64,000 nucleotides of DNA from positions 75,837 through 139,836 of the forward strand of contig NZ_JBFEFH010000019.1 in the NCBI RefSeq assembly GCF_040717455.1. The letters run 5' to 3'. How positions within the stretch are numbered: position 1 is the first letter of the stretch; each line of letters opens with the position of its first letter. The DNA comes from Tautonia sp040717455 (lineage in GTDB: Bacteria; Planctomycetota; Planctomycetia; Isosphaerales; Isosphaeraceae). Below are positions 33,322 to 42,369 of the stretch, piece after piece. Position numbers and translations under genes: made by a program. The notes under the pieces were generated by a model. It was not told the DNA's origin, ran no database searches, and worked only from the letters and a program-made list of their open reading frames with translations.

Positions 33322-33405
33322 TCGAAGCCGTTGAACCTTCAAGACATCGCGTCGGCGGGATCCGAAGGGCACCCCCGTCCTGATTCCCGCCGACCGAATG
33401 CTTGC

Positions 33406-33474
33406 GAGAGGGCCGTGCCCTCCGCGCCGGATCGCCCTCGACGCGAGCCCGGCCCGGGGGCGCACGGCCCTCTC
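33406..33474. terminator. Long hairpin between convergent genes
   Basis: Perfect 13-bp arms at 33406-33418 (GAGAGGGCCGTGC) and 33462-33474 enclose 43 nt that can fold further. It sits between the plus-strand secreted protein and the minus-strand DUF1559 gene, so it may stop transcripts from both sides. T-runs are weak. Confidence 0.5.
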
Positions 33475-33567
33475 TGCGTTTCATGCCACCCTTCGTAGGG
33501 TGCCGTCGAGTCATCGAAGACGCACCCAGAGCCGCTCCCATCGCCAATGGCAGGTCGCGGTCGCCCG

Positions 33568-34608
33568 TTACGGCTGCTCGCCGACCTCTCCCCCGGAGCA
33601 CGTCGCCTTCGCCCGCCAGACCGGCAGCGCGATCCCGTTGCTCACGAAGCTGACGCTCCCGTCCATCGAGAGGGCATTGACCCCGCCTCGATGCCGGCTC
33701 CTCGCCGTGAAGACCCCCCAGCGCCTTACCCGGTCCCAGAGCAGGGTGCTGCGGTACGATTCGCCCCCGAACGCGCAGTCGGGGTCGCTCGCGTTCGGGG
33801 CCTGGCAATGGTTGTAATTCGTGCAGTGATAGCCCGAGAGGAACCAACTCTCGCCCGACCGCGACTCCGCCGGCACGATCCCCCGCCCCAGCGACGCGCA
33901 GAGCCGCGCCGCCCCGTCGGGGTCGGTCACCTCGCGGAAGCCGGTCCGCAGGTGGTAATCGCCGCTCGGGTCGAAGACGTCGCGGGTCCAGTCCCCCTGG
34001 ACGCGTTCGGAGACGCCGATCGTGTTCGACAGGCCGTCGCGGAACTCGGCCGGCCTCCGGAACCGATGCGCGGTGAAGGGTCCTGACTGGGAGAACGGGA
34101 ACGGGGGCCCCCCCGCGCTGAGCGGCGTCGGGCCGACGTTGAACCGATAATTAACCCTCCCGAAGCCCGGCACGCGGGGTTGAGCGTCGGAGGGGCAGAG
34201 GAAGACCTCGACCGTCGTCGTCATCACCGTCCGATTCGCCCACTCGGCGACCGGCAACCGCGTCTCGTGCTCGAAGTTCGCCGCGTCGTAGAGCGGGACC
34301 TGATCCAGTTGCGCCAGGAGCCGGGCCAACGGGCTGTAAGCATGGGCCGACACGACGCCGTGTGCCCTGCGATAGGTCGGGGTCAGGTAGCCCGGGTAGT
34401 AGCCGTGGAGCGAGCCATAGTGGTTCAGCGCCAGGCCGATCTGCTTCAGGTGATTCATGCACTGGAGCCGCCGGGCCGCCTCGCGGCTCCCTTGTACCGC
34501 CGGCACGACGATGGCCGTCAGCAGGCCGATGACGAGGATCACGGCCAGCAATTCGATCAGGGTGAACGCCGGCCGTACCGGGGACGCCCCTCCGTTTCTC
34601 CCCCTCAT
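33568..34608 (-). CDS. DUF1559 protein with type IV prepilin-like N-terminus
   Basis: A 346-residue pseudopilin-like protein. The N-terminus carries the prepilin peptidase site and methylation helix (RPAFTLIELLAVILVIGLL), followed by the DUF1559 hallmark REAARRLQCMNHLKQIGLAL. The middle holds the usual serine/asparagine loops (FRDGLSNTIGVSER) and the end the DUF1559 tail with GGVNALSMDGSVSFV. DUF1559 proteins occur in large numbers in planctomycetes and are thought to be secreted by a type II/IV pilus-like machine; their job is unknown. GGGAGGAG precedes the ATG, and the gene starts 16 bp after the next one upstream in the operon. Confidence 0.93.
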   Translation of the reverse strand: MRGRNGGASPVRPAFTLIELLAVILVIGLLTAIVVPAVQGSREAARRLQCMNHLKQIGLALNHYGSLHGYYPGYLTPTYRRAHGVVSAHAYSPLARLLAQLDQVPLYDAANFEHETRLPVAEWANRTVMTTTVEVFLCPSDAQPRVPGFGRVNYRFNVGPTPLSAGGPPFPFSQSGPFTAHRFRRPAEFRDGLSNTIGVSERVQGDWTRDVFDPSGDYHLRTGFREVTDPDGAARLCASLGRGIVPAESRSGESWFLSGYHCTNYNHCQAPNASDPDCAFGGESYRSTLLWDRVRRWGVFTARSRHRGGVNALSMDGSVSFVSNGIALPVWRAKATCSGGEVGEQP

Positions 34609-34624
34609 CGCGCTCCTCCCCTCG

Positions 34625-35722
34625 TCAGCGGTGGCGGATCGAGAACCAGCCGAGCCCCGCGACCAGAGCGGCCGCCAGCGCCCCGAGCAACCAGGGCCAG
34701 CGGCGGGGCGGGTCCAGCTCGCCGGGCATCTCGGGCGGCGGCGGGCCGGAGTCGGGGGCCATCACGAAGGGGCGGCCCCGCGCGGGCAGGTCGCGCAGGT
34801 CCCAGGTCTCTCGCGGCGGGTAATCGGCCCTCGCCTCCAGGTCCTGGACCGGCGTCGGCTCGTCGAACGTCAGGCGGAAGCTCGACGGATCGGGACGCGT
34901 CTCGAAATCGGCGTCGAGCACGACCGTCTCCTTGTAGAGCCGCGGGACCGACATGTGGAAGATGGAGCGGAACGGGAACCACGCCTTCTCGGCCACGAGC
35001 CGCAGGTCCTCGTTGACCTGCGCGGTCGTCTCCCCCGTTTCTTCGTTGCGAGAGAGGAATCGCAGGGGGATCGCCCCGCGCCGGAGATCGATCCAGAACG
35101 TGTAGCTCCAGTCTCCCGACGCGAAGCGGACCCTGACGACGGGCACGCCGTCGAGCGTGTCCTCCTCGACCCCGGTCAGCGAGAATCCCGTCGCCTCGTC
35201 CGCGGCGAGATCGATGTAATAGCCCAGGTCAAGGTGCGTCGGTCGATCCGCGCCGAGCCGCAGCGGGGTCACGACTCGTCCATAGAATTGCTCAGGCCCC
35301 GGGGTAATCGACACGCCGTGGAGGAGCCCCGTTCCGTCCGGGGCCACGTTAATCCGATGCACGAGCGATCGCTCCCCGTCGGTCAACGCCCGCGCCGGGT
35401 CGAGGGACGTGGCGAAACTCGTCTCAGAGACCTGACGCCGGTGGGTGGCCATCTGCTCAAGCGTATTGATTCGCTCTGTGCGTCCGTGCGGCAGGTCGAA
35501 GACATGGGAACCCTCCGTGGCAATCGGATTTTCCCCCCGACCCGCGACCGCCTGCTCAATGCTTGATGACCGCCCCCGGATGTATTGGAACCGGATCGAC
35601 CCGTACGCCAGGGCCTCCCGGTTCGCCTCGTAGGCCGTCCGGATCGCGTCGACGGTCACGCCGGTGTCACTACCGAGGGCGATAAGCGTCCCGACCAGAG
35701 GGGCGAGAAGTGGTGCAAGCAT
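34625..35722 (-). CDS. Exported protein with C-terminal membrane anchor (LolA-like fold possible)
   Basis: A 365-residue protein with a short N-terminal hydrophobic stretch (MLAPLLAPLVGTLIALGS) and a C-terminal membrane helix (WPWLLGALAAALVAGLGWFSI) followed by a basic tail. The middle shows repeated long strands (FWIDLRRGAIPLRFLSRN, FPFRSIFHMS) of the kind seen in LolA/LolB-like lipoprotein-sorting folds, an inference from pattern only. I chose the ATG at 35722; a TTG at 35740 is also open. It lies directly upstream of the DUF1559 gene and is probably cotranscribed. Confidence 0.7.
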   Translation of the reverse strand: MLAPLLAPLVGTLIALGSDTGVTVDAIRTAYEANREALAYGSIRFQYIRGRSSSIEQAVAGRGENPIATEGSHVFDLPHGRTERINTLEQMATHRRQVSETSFATSLDPARALTDGERSLVHRINVAPDGTGLLHGVSITPGPEQFYGRVVTPLRLGADRPTHLDLGYYIDLAADEATGFSLTGVEEDTLDGVPVVRVRFASGDWSYTFWIDLRRGAIPLRFLSRNEETGETTAQVNEDLRLVAEKAWFPFRSIFHMSVPRLYKETVVLDADFETRPDPSSFRLTFDEPTPVQDLEARADYPPRETWDLRDLPARGRPFVMAPDSGPPPPEMPGELDPPRRWPWLLGALAAALVAGLGWFSIRHR

Positions 35723-36262
35723 CGGATACGTGCCCTGCAAGGTGTGGACAAGACCGGATCACGGGTTGCAATCGGTGGAATCGTCGTCGATCGTGCAGGT
35801 CGGGAACGTGTCAGCCTCGGAGGCTGGAGAGACGAAAGGCGGTCCCCCCCTTTATCGCAAAGATCTGCCTTGCAATCACCCTGAGGTTTCTTGATTCGGG
35901 ATGCAACGAAGAAATCGGATCTTCTGAAGAAAACTTCATGTGGCATCACTTCGGATCATTGCGCGTCACGAAGCTCGGGACTGGGAATCGCGCCGTGATC
36001 CGACCTGCCACCCGTCCACCTCCTGGAGCATCGCGACGCGGTGATTGACCACCTTGCCGGGTCAGGCCGCCTGACAAACCGACCGTGAGGTGTCGGCCGG
36101 GCCTTCATCACGTCCCTGGGGGAGACACGAACCGGCCCCGGAATTTGGAAGGTCTCGCGTGTCGCCTTCCGCCGGGGAGCGTGTTAATCTGGTGAATCAG
36201 GCGATTGACCCGAATCGGGCCGATTTGAGCCGTGGCAAGGTTGGTTTTGGGATCGACGATCC
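35723..36262. other. 540-bp intergenic region, no gene seen
   Basis: Separates the divergent DUF1559 operon and acylphosphatase gene, so it must hold promoters for both. The stretch 35860-35990 is clearly AT-richer than the genome. No convincing promoter pair or RNA gene was identified. Confidence 0.45.
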
Positions 36263-36532
36263 ATGATCCGTCGCCGAGTCTTCTACGAGGGCCGCGTGCA
36301 GGGGGTCGGCTTCCGGGCCACCACCTGCCGGATTGCGGCCGCCCATGCCGTCGCCGGCACGGTGCGCAACCTCGACGACGGGCGGGTCGAGCTGATCGCC
36401 GAAGGGCCGGAACCCGAGGTCGAGGCGTTCCTTGCGGCGATCCGGGCCGCGATGGAGCGCTTCCTCCGGGACGAGCGCATCGAAATCCTGCCGCCCGGCG
36501 AACCTTTCCCCGACTTCCGCGTAGCATACTGA
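36263..36532 (+). CDS. acyP: Acylphosphatase
   Basis: An 89-residue single-domain enzyme hydrolysing carboxyl-phosphate bonds of acyl phosphates. The active-site loop reads EGRVQGVGFRATT with the phosphate-binding Arg18, and the catalytic Asn36 lies in GTVRNLDDGRVE, both in family positions; the normal length is about 90. The ending FPDFRVAY matches the family's last strand. It precedes an ABC-2 permease by 134 bp on the same strand but is probably independent. Confidence 0.95.
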   Translation: MIRRRVFYEGRVQGVGFRATTCRIAAAHAVAGTVRNLDDGRVELIAEGPEPEVEAFLAAIRAAMERFLRDERIEILPPGEPFPDFRVAY

Positions 36533-36666
36533 AACGGACCCGATTCGTGCCCGATCAGGGTGCGCGATCGGGGCCTCGATGATGCGGATCCGCCACCGTT
36601 CATCCGGCATCTGTCCACGGTCCTCATTCGTTCATCACTCACACGACGCGAGCCGAGCCCCCTCCC

Positions 36667-37488
36667 ATGAAGACGTTGACCATCGCGCGGGCGACCGCCA
36701 CCCAGGCGATCCGCCAGCCGGCCTTCATCGTGTTGCTGGCCTTCGCCTCGATGATCCTCGTCACCTCGGTGTTCCTGCCGTACTTCACGTTCGGCGAGGA
36801 CATCAAGATGTACAAGGATACCGGCCTGACCGCGATCACCTTCTTCGCCCTCTTGCTGGCCCTGCTGACCTCCAGCTCGGCCGTGGCCGAGGAGATCGAG
36901 GGCAAGACGGCCGTAACCCTGCTCTCGAAGCCGGTCAACCGCCGGCAGTTCATCCTCGGGAAGTATCTCGGGATTCAGCTCGCCGTGCTGGCCCTGTTCC
37001 TGATCCTCGGCGCCCTGTTCGCCGGGGGGGTCTGGTACAAGTACGTCTACGACCTCCGCGAGGGGGCCGGCGGCACGGTCGATTCGGCCGTCCGGGCCAA
37101 GCAGGTCCTGCAGGTCATGCCCGGCCTGGTGCTCGGCTTCTTCGAGGTGACGATCATCACCGCGATCAGCGTGGCCATCTCGACCCGATTGCCGATGCTC
37201 GTCAACCTGGTCGTCTGCATCTCGATCTTCTTCCTCGGCCGCATGACCGAGGTCCTCGTCCGCCAGGCCGACGCCATCCAGGCCAACGAGCTGGTCAAGT
37301 TCATGGCCCGATTGTTCCAGTGGGCCCTGCCCTTCCTCGAATTCTTCAATGCCGGCCCGGCCATCTCGACCGGCGTGATCATCCCCTGGGTCGGCTACGT
37401 CCTCCCGGCCTTGTTCTACTGCGTGTTGTATAGTGGAGCGGCGCTGCTGTTCGCGTTCCTGCTGTTTGAGACCCGCGACGTGGCGTGA
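36667..37488 (+). CDS. ABC-2 type transporter permease
   Basis: A 273-residue inner-membrane permease with about six helices. The N-terminal amphipathic start (TLTIARATATQAIRQPAF), the SSAVAEEIEGKTAVTLLSKP segment after helix 2 and the following ILGKYLG are typical of ABC-2 permeases (NosY/ABC-2 family 12 style). A cognate ATPase would be expected next door; the next gene encodes an exporter-like protein whose nucleotide-binding motifs are lost, so its partner ATPase is probably elsewhere. No strong ribosome site precedes the ATG. Confidence 0.85.
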   Translation: MKTLTIARATATQAIRQPAFIVLLAFASMILVTSVFLPYFTFGEDIKMYKDTGLTAITFFALLLALLTSSSAVAEEIEGKTAVTLLSKPVNRRQFILGKYLGIQLAVLALFLILGALFAGGVWYKYVYDLREGAGGTVDSAVRAKQVLQVMPGLVLGFFEVTIITAISVAISTRLPMLVNLVVCISIFFLGRMTEVLVRQADAIQANELVKFMARLFQWALPFLEFFNAGPAISTGVIIPWVGYVLPALFYCVLYSGAALLFAFLLFETRDVA

Positions 37489-37596
37489 CGCCCGCCCCGC
37501 ACACCCGGCCAGGGCAGCCCGGACCGCGGGCTTCCCCGGACCGGTGAACGATCCCGGGGCGACGTCGCCGCGCCCCGGGCGAGGGGTCCGATTGCC

Positions 37597-39513
37597 ATGA
37601 ACTGGGGTGATTATCACCGCCTCCGAGAGGTCGCTCGAATCGACGGATCCCGCCGCGGGATCATCCACGCGGCCGGGATCGTCCAGGCGATCCTGCTCCT
37701 GGCCCTGCTCTTCGTCGTCGGCCTGGCCCTGGCGGTCATGACGGTCGACCCCTCGGAGGCGGTCGCGACCTTCCGGGGGGCGCAGAATCTTCCGCTCGCG
37801 CGCATCCCCCTGACCCCTCCGACCGAGGCCGAGGCGGATGCGGGTGCCGATGCCCTCTCCGCCGAGCTTCCCGAGCCGGTCCTCCAGGCCCGGAAGATCG
37901 CGGCCCAGGGGATGCTCGCCCTGATCCTCGCCGTCGGACTCGGCCTGCTCGTCCTGATGACGGTCCTCGACACGGCCCGACGCTGGGCCCTCGCCCGCCT
38001 CTCGGCCCGGTTCGCGTCCGGCATCCGCCGCCAGATCCACCGGCAGATGTACCGCTTCGGCCAGTCGTCGCTGCCGACCGAGGGCATGGGGCCGACCCTC
38101 GAACTCTTCTCGCAGCACGTCGACGACCTCCGCGACGGCTTCCGCGCCGGGCTCGATCAGCGCTGGCGGCTGCCCGTCACCCTCATCGGCCTGACCGCCC
38201 TGGGCCTCGTCCTCGGGGGCTGGCTGACCCTCTTCCTGATCATCCTCGCCACCCTGCTCGCCTTCCTCGTCTCGTCGATGATGCGACGCAACGCCGAGGC
38301 GTCGGAGACCGCCGATCGCAACGCCGCGATGAAGCTGAGCCTCCTGCAGGAAGACCTCGGCCAGATCCGGACCGTCCGCGTCTTCAGCATCGAGTCGGTC
38401 GACAACCGCCGCTTCGACGCCCACCTGGATGACCACCGCGAGGCCGACGCCACCCGCCTCCGGTTCGACCGCGACTTCGGGCCGGGCACGACCATCCTGC
38501 TCGGCATCTCCGGCGCCCTGGCCCTGGGGATGATCGGCTTCCTGCTGATCGCCGGGCAGCTGGAGCTCCCCGCGGCCGTCCTCCTCCTGGCGACGCTCGC
38601 CCTGATGGTCCGATGCGTCACCAGCATCAACCAGATGAACCTCGACCGCCGCCGGGCGGCCCGGTCGGCCTCGTCGGTCGTCTCGTTCCTCGACCGCCGG
38701 CCCGAGATCCTCCAGGTCCCGAACGCCAAGTTCCTCTCCCCGGTCCGCGAGCGGATCGTCCTGGAGAACGTCACCGTCGAAGGGCCGACCGGCCGCCGGC
38801 TGCTCGAAGGGGTCTCGCTCGAACTGCCCGCCGGCTCCAAGACCGGCATCATGGGCCGCGACGAGGACAGCAAGCAGGCCCTCGTCTGCCTCCTCCCCCG
38901 CCTGCTCGACCCCCGATCCGGCCGGGTCCGCATGGACGGGCTCGACCTCCGCGAGGTCACGCTCGAATCGCTCCGCGCCCAGGTCGCCACCGTCTTCCAG
39001 TCCGACCTGATCTTCAGCGACACGGTCGCCTTCAACATCGGCCTCGGCGACCCGAGCTACGACCTCCCCCGGCTGATCGAGGCCGCCAAGCAGTCGCACG
39101 CCCACCACATCATCCAGGACCTCCCCGAGGGGTACGACACCTTCGTCGGGCCGATGGGCCACTACCTCCGGATCGACGAGCAATACCGGATCGCCCTGGC
39201 CCGCGCCTGGCTGTTCGACCCCTCGATCCTCATCATCGAGGAGCCGACCTTCCCGATCGAAGACTCGATCAAACCGCTCATCGACGACGCCATCGCCCGG
39301 CTCTGCCGAGGCCGCACGGTCGTCTTCCTCGCCCATCGCCTCTCGACCCTCCGCGCCTGCGACCGCGTGGTCGTCCTGCACAACGGCCGGATCGAGGCCC
39401 TCGGCACCGCCAAGGAACTGCAGGCCACCAGCAAGCTCTACCGCCACCTCCAGTACGTCGAGTTCAACCAGTTCGCCTCCGGGGGCATCGAGGCCGGGCA
39501 GATGCAGGGATAG
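37597..39513 (+). CDS. ABC exporter homologue with degenerate ATPase domain
   Basis: A 638-residue protein with the layout of a type IV ABC half-exporter: six helices in residues 1-350, then a nucleotide-binding-type domain. Its motifs are altered throughout: Walker A reads GIMGRDEDSKQAL instead of GxxGxGKS/T, the signature LSGGQ is LRIDEQ, and the Walker B end ILIIEEPT has Glu in place of the magnesium Asp. The H-loop (FLAHRLS) and D-loop-like segment survive. The frame is full length with no stop, so it is maintained and is not a pseudogene. It may work without ATP hydrolysis or with an active partner. It starts 108 bp after the ABC-2 permease gene. Confidence 0.85.
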   Translation: MNWGDYHRLREVARIDGSRRGIIHAAGIVQAILLLALLFVVGLALAVMTVDPSEAVATFRGAQNLPLARIPLTPPTEAEADAGADALSAELPEPVLQARKIAAQGMLALILAVGLGLLVLMTVLDTARRWALARLSARFASGIRRQIHRQMYRFGQSSLPTEGMGPTLELFSQHVDDLRDGFRAGLDQRWRLPVTLIGLTALGLVLGGWLTLFLIILATLLAFLVSSMMRRNAEASETADRNAAMKLSLLQEDLGQIRTVRVFSIESVDNRRFDAHLDDHREADATRLRFDRDFGPGTTILLGISGALALGMIGFLLIAGQLELPAAVLLLATLALMVRCVTSINQMNLDRRRAARSASSVVSFLDRRPEILQVPNAKFLSPVRERIVLENVTVEGPTGRRLLEGVSLELPAGSKTGIMGRDEDSKQALVCLLPRLLDPRSGRVRMDGLDLREVTLESLRAQVATVFQSDLIFSDTVAFNIGLGDPSYDLPRLIEAAKQSHAHHIIQDLPEGYDTFVGPMGHYLRIDEQYRIALARAWLFDPSILIIEEPTFPIEDSIKPLIDDAIARLCRGRTVVFLAHRLSTLRACDRVVVLHNGRIEALGTAKELQATSKLYRHLQYVEFNQFASGGIEAGQMQG

Positions 39514-39615
39514 GCTTTCCCCACTCCGGAGGGTTTTTCTCTGTTGGGAAAGGGCCGAGGACGTGATTCCTGCGGAATTACTGAGAGCGCAGATCGGGTG
39601 CCCGGGCAAAGCTTC

Positions 39616-39709
39616 GGGTGCCCCGGGTTCCGCGCAGCGGACCCCGGGCGGAGCCGCTTCGGCCTGCCGCCCCCGGCCCGGGGTCCGCTGCGCGGGACCC
39701 GGGGCACCC
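39616..39709. repeat. 34-bp inverted repeat
   Basis: Arms at 39616-39649 and 39676-39709 are complementary at 33 of 34 positions (one T/C difference) around a 26-nt loop. Each arm contains the internal palindrome-like GCGCAGCG region. It lies between the ABC homologue and the convergent EAL gene and could terminate both; its length and sequence suggest a mobile or dispersed intergenic element. Confidence 0.75.
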
Positions 39710-39773
39710 ACGGGAAAAACGTGAACCCACCGATTCAATCTGGAAGCGGGAGTAGGGTGCCGTCTCTCCTGTG

Positions 39774-40895
39774 CTACTCCGCCACGCGAAGCGTCAGCGG
39801 CGCCCCCGGCGTTTCGAACCCGCCCCGATCGCCCGAGGCCGGGTCCTCGATCTCGAACGGGGGCAGGCCGGGCCGGCAGAGCAGGAACCCCTGCACGTAA
39901 TCGACGTCGTGCTCCTGCAGCCAGGCCAGCTCCCCCGGCGTCTCGACCCCCTCGGCCACCGTCTCGATGCCCAGGTCGCGGGCCATGCTCAGCAGGGGGG
40001 CGGCGATGCACGCCTTGTACGGGTCGAGATCGACGCCCGTCGTCAGCTCGCGGTCCAGCTTCACGTAATCCGGCTTCAGGGCGTGCAGGAGGTTCAGCGA
40101 GCTGTACCCGGCCCCCAGGTCGTCGAGCGCCACGCGGAAGCCGGCCGATCGGTAGTATCGGACGATCGACGCCAGGTGATTCGGGTCGGCCCGCTCGCTC
40201 TCGACGATCTCGAACGTCACCCGGCCCGGCGGCAGGCCGGCCTCGATGATCGCCTCGACGGTCGACCGCAGGCAGGTGGCCGGGTCGTAGATCGACGACG
40301 GATTGAAGTTGATGAACAGCCGGCCGGTCAGGCAGTGCTGCACCGCCTGCCTGATCGCCGCCAGCCGCGCCGCCCGGTCGAGCGGGAAGAGCAGGCCCGC
40401 CGCCTGGGCATCCCGGTAGATCGTCTTCGGCGGGATCAGGCTGCCGTCGGCCCGCTGCCCCCGGGCCAGGCACTCGAACGCGAACACCGATTCCGGGGCC
40501 CGGCTGTACACGATCGGCTGGAAGTGGAAGAGCAGACCGTCCTCGATCAACTCCATGACATACCGCGATCGAATCTGAGCAATCCATCGCGAGAGCGACT
40601 CCATCCGCAGCAGGTCGGCCAGGCTCGGCTCGGTCCCCTCCTCGACGAGCAACGACCGGCAGTCCTCCTGTTCGGCAGGCGTCAGCAGCCCGGCCAGAAG
40701 CTCGGCGCAGGGTTCCACCCGATCCCGATCAATCCGGACCGCCACCACTCCTTCCACTCCCGAGTCGACCGGCCGGCCGATCCGAGCCACTCCGGCCGCA
40801 ATCCGAGCGATTGCATGTCCATTCGGGGGAACGAGATAGAGCCGCGACTGCTCGGGAAGCGAGGTGCGGGCGGGCGTGCATCGAAAACAATTCAC
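39774..40895 (-). CDS. EAL-domain cyclic-di-GMP phosphodiesterase
   Basis: A 373-residue cytoplasmic protein with an N-terminal helical domain of ~120 residues, then an EAL domain. Catalytic features are present: the EAL motif appears as ECLAR, followed by the metal/substrate positions in FINFNPSS, FEIVESER, ALDDLGAGYSSL, PDYVKLDREL and ETVAEGVET, with a final QGFLLCRP. All metal ligands seem retained, so it should be active and lower cyclic-di-GMP. No GGDEF domain is attached. The start is a GTG at 40895 with GGAG upstream; the frame is open further upstream without a good site. Confidence 0.88.
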   Translation of the reverse strand: MNCFRCTPARTSLPEQSRLYLVPPNGHAIARIAAGVARIGRPVDSGVEGVVAVRIDRDRVEPCAELLAGLLTPAEQEDCRSLLVEEGTEPSLADLLRMESLSRWIAQIRSRYVMELIEDGLLFHFQPIVYSRAPESVFAFECLARGQRADGSLIPPKTIYRDAQAAGLLFPLDRAARLAAIRQAVQHCLTGRLFINFNPSSIYDPATCLRSTVEAIIEAGLPPGRVTFEIVESERADPNHLASIVRYYRSAGFRVALDDLGAGYSSLNLLHALKPDYVKLDRELTTGVDLDPYKACIAAPLLSMARDLGIETVAEGVETPGELAWLQEHDVDYVQGFLLCRPGLPPFEIEDPASGDRGGFETPGAPLTLRVAE

Positions 40896-41035
40896 CGTGA
40901 GTCTCCGGGGCGAGTCTCGCCGCCCGGGCCGTTCCCCGGCCTCGGAATCCAGGGGCACCGCGGCCCGGGGGCGAGCATGATACAATCACCCTAGTTCACC
41001 CACGCCGATCGTCAACGAGTCATAACGACATGCGC

Positions 41036-41764
41036 TCAGGCAAACTGGTCCACCGTCGGCTTGATGACCAGCTCCGGCACGTGGGCCCGCGGCGGCAGCT
41101 CGGCCAGGAATCGGACGGCCTTCGCCACGTCCTCGGGCTGCAGGATCTCGGCGCGGCGTTCGGCCCCCACCGGCACCGGCCGGCGGTCGAGGATCGGCGT
41201 CTCGACCTCCCCCGGGTGGATCGCCGTCGATCGGATCCCGTACTTCCCTTCCTCCTGGCCGATGCACCAGGCCAGCGCATTCTGCCCGAACTTCGAGGCC
41301 GAGTAGGCCGTCCCCCCGAGCACGCTCGCCCGGATCCCCGAGATCGAGCAGATCTGCACGACCAGCCCGCGCCGATGCCTCCGCATCGACGGCAAGGCGA
41401 AATGCACGAGGTTATACGCCCCGGTCAAATTGGTGGCGATCAGGCGGTCCCAGTCGGCCGGGTCGAGCACTTCCAGCGATCGGTTCGGGATATTGATCCC
41501 GGCGTTGCAGACGAGGATGTCGATGCTGCCGAAGTCGTCGAGCACCCGCTCGACCATCCCCGCCACCGCCGATCGATCGGCCACGTCGCACGACTCGACC
41601 CGGCAGGCCGCCCCCGCCTCTCCCAACCCGGCCTGCACGGCCTCCAGCTTCGCCCGGTCGCGGCCGACGAGGGCGACCCGGAGCCCGGCCCTCGCCAAGT
41701 CCTCGGCGATCGCCTGCCCCATGCCGCTCCCGGCCCCGGTCACCAATGCGGTGCGATGTTCCAC
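41036..41764 (-). CDS. Short-chain dehydrogenase/reductase
   Basis: A 242-residue classical SDR. The cofactor site is TGAGSGMG near the N-terminus, followed by CNAG (for NNAG), the catalytic Ser in ICSISGIRAS and YSASK with Tyr/Lys. The replacement of the first Asn in NNAG by Cys is a modest departure. An NADP(H) preference is likely from the VGRDR following the second strand. The start is a GTG with GAGG 7 bp upstream. The substrate is unknown; no operon partners are visible. Confidence 0.93.
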   Translation of the reverse strand: MEHRTALVTGAGSGMGQAIAEDLARAGLRVALVGRDRAKLEAVQAGLGEAGAACRVESCDVADRSAVAGMVERVLDDFGSIDILVCNAGINIPNRSLEVLDPADWDRLIATNLTGAYNLVHFALPSMRRHRRGLVVQICSISGIRASVLGGTAYSASKFGQNALAWCIGQEEGKYGIRSTAIHPGEVETPILDRRPVPVGAERRAEILQPEDVAKAVRFLAELPPRAHVPELVIKPTVDQFA

Positions 41765-41875
41765 GGGTGATCCTCGTTCTCAAAGTGATGCAAATTGAGG
41801 TGGATGTCGATGCCCCTGGCCGGGGCGGCCGTCCGCCTGGCCGTTCCGAAGCCTCCTCAGCGGCTCCCCCGCCCT

Positions 41876-42094
41876 CGCGGGCGAGGGTCGGCCGAGCCAC
41901 CATCATCCCTCACCCCCGTGTTCGGGGGAGCGGGGGGCCGCAGGCCGGGTGAGGGGGCGGCGGATTCGAACGCCTTGCGAGCCGGCCGGGGACCCCTCAC
42001 CCCGGCCCTCTCCCCGCTCGCGGGGAGAGAGGCCAATTCAACCCTCGCCCCCGTTGGGGGAGAGGGTGGCCGAAGGCCGGGTGAGGGGGGCTTG
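41876..42094. repeat. Intergenic GC-rich dispersed repeats (copy B)
   Basis: Three units in alternating orientation share the same pieces as the repeats at 14.1 and 58.3 kb: CCCTCACCCC ... GGGGGAG ... GGCCGGGTGAGGGG at about 41907-41958, then CCCCTCACCCCGGCCCTCTCC ... CGGGGAGAG, then CCCTCGCCCC ... GGGGGAGAGGGTGGCC ... GGCCGGGTGAGGGG ending near 42090. The rest of the 600-bp gap between the SDR and subtilase genes (42095-42369) shows no gene. Confidence 0.72.
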
Positions 42095-42369
42095 GTCCGT
42101 CGCCTCGGGCCTTGCGTCTCGTCTCCCGGCCTGGCCAGTCCCACTTCCCTCGTCGCCGAGGGGCGGGTGGCGACCGGCGAATCGGACGCGATCGCCACTC
42201 ACACCGAACCCCGACCGGCCAATCGGCCAATCGACCCCGCCCACATCCTCCGCAGCCACGAGCACGAAACACACGAAGGCCCTTTGCCCGGCCAACCCTC
42301 GTGCTGGCTCGGGCACAGGCCCCTCGTGGTCATGAACGCCCTGGATTCTAACCGGCGCGGCCGGCCGAC

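Noticed and set aside
36283..40587. A 1434-codon open frame on the minus strand
   Set aside because: It runs antisense through acylphosphatase, a permease, the ABC homologue and the EAL gene, and its product is low-complexity Asp/Gly/Glu/Arg, as expected from the opposite strand of GC-rich genes.
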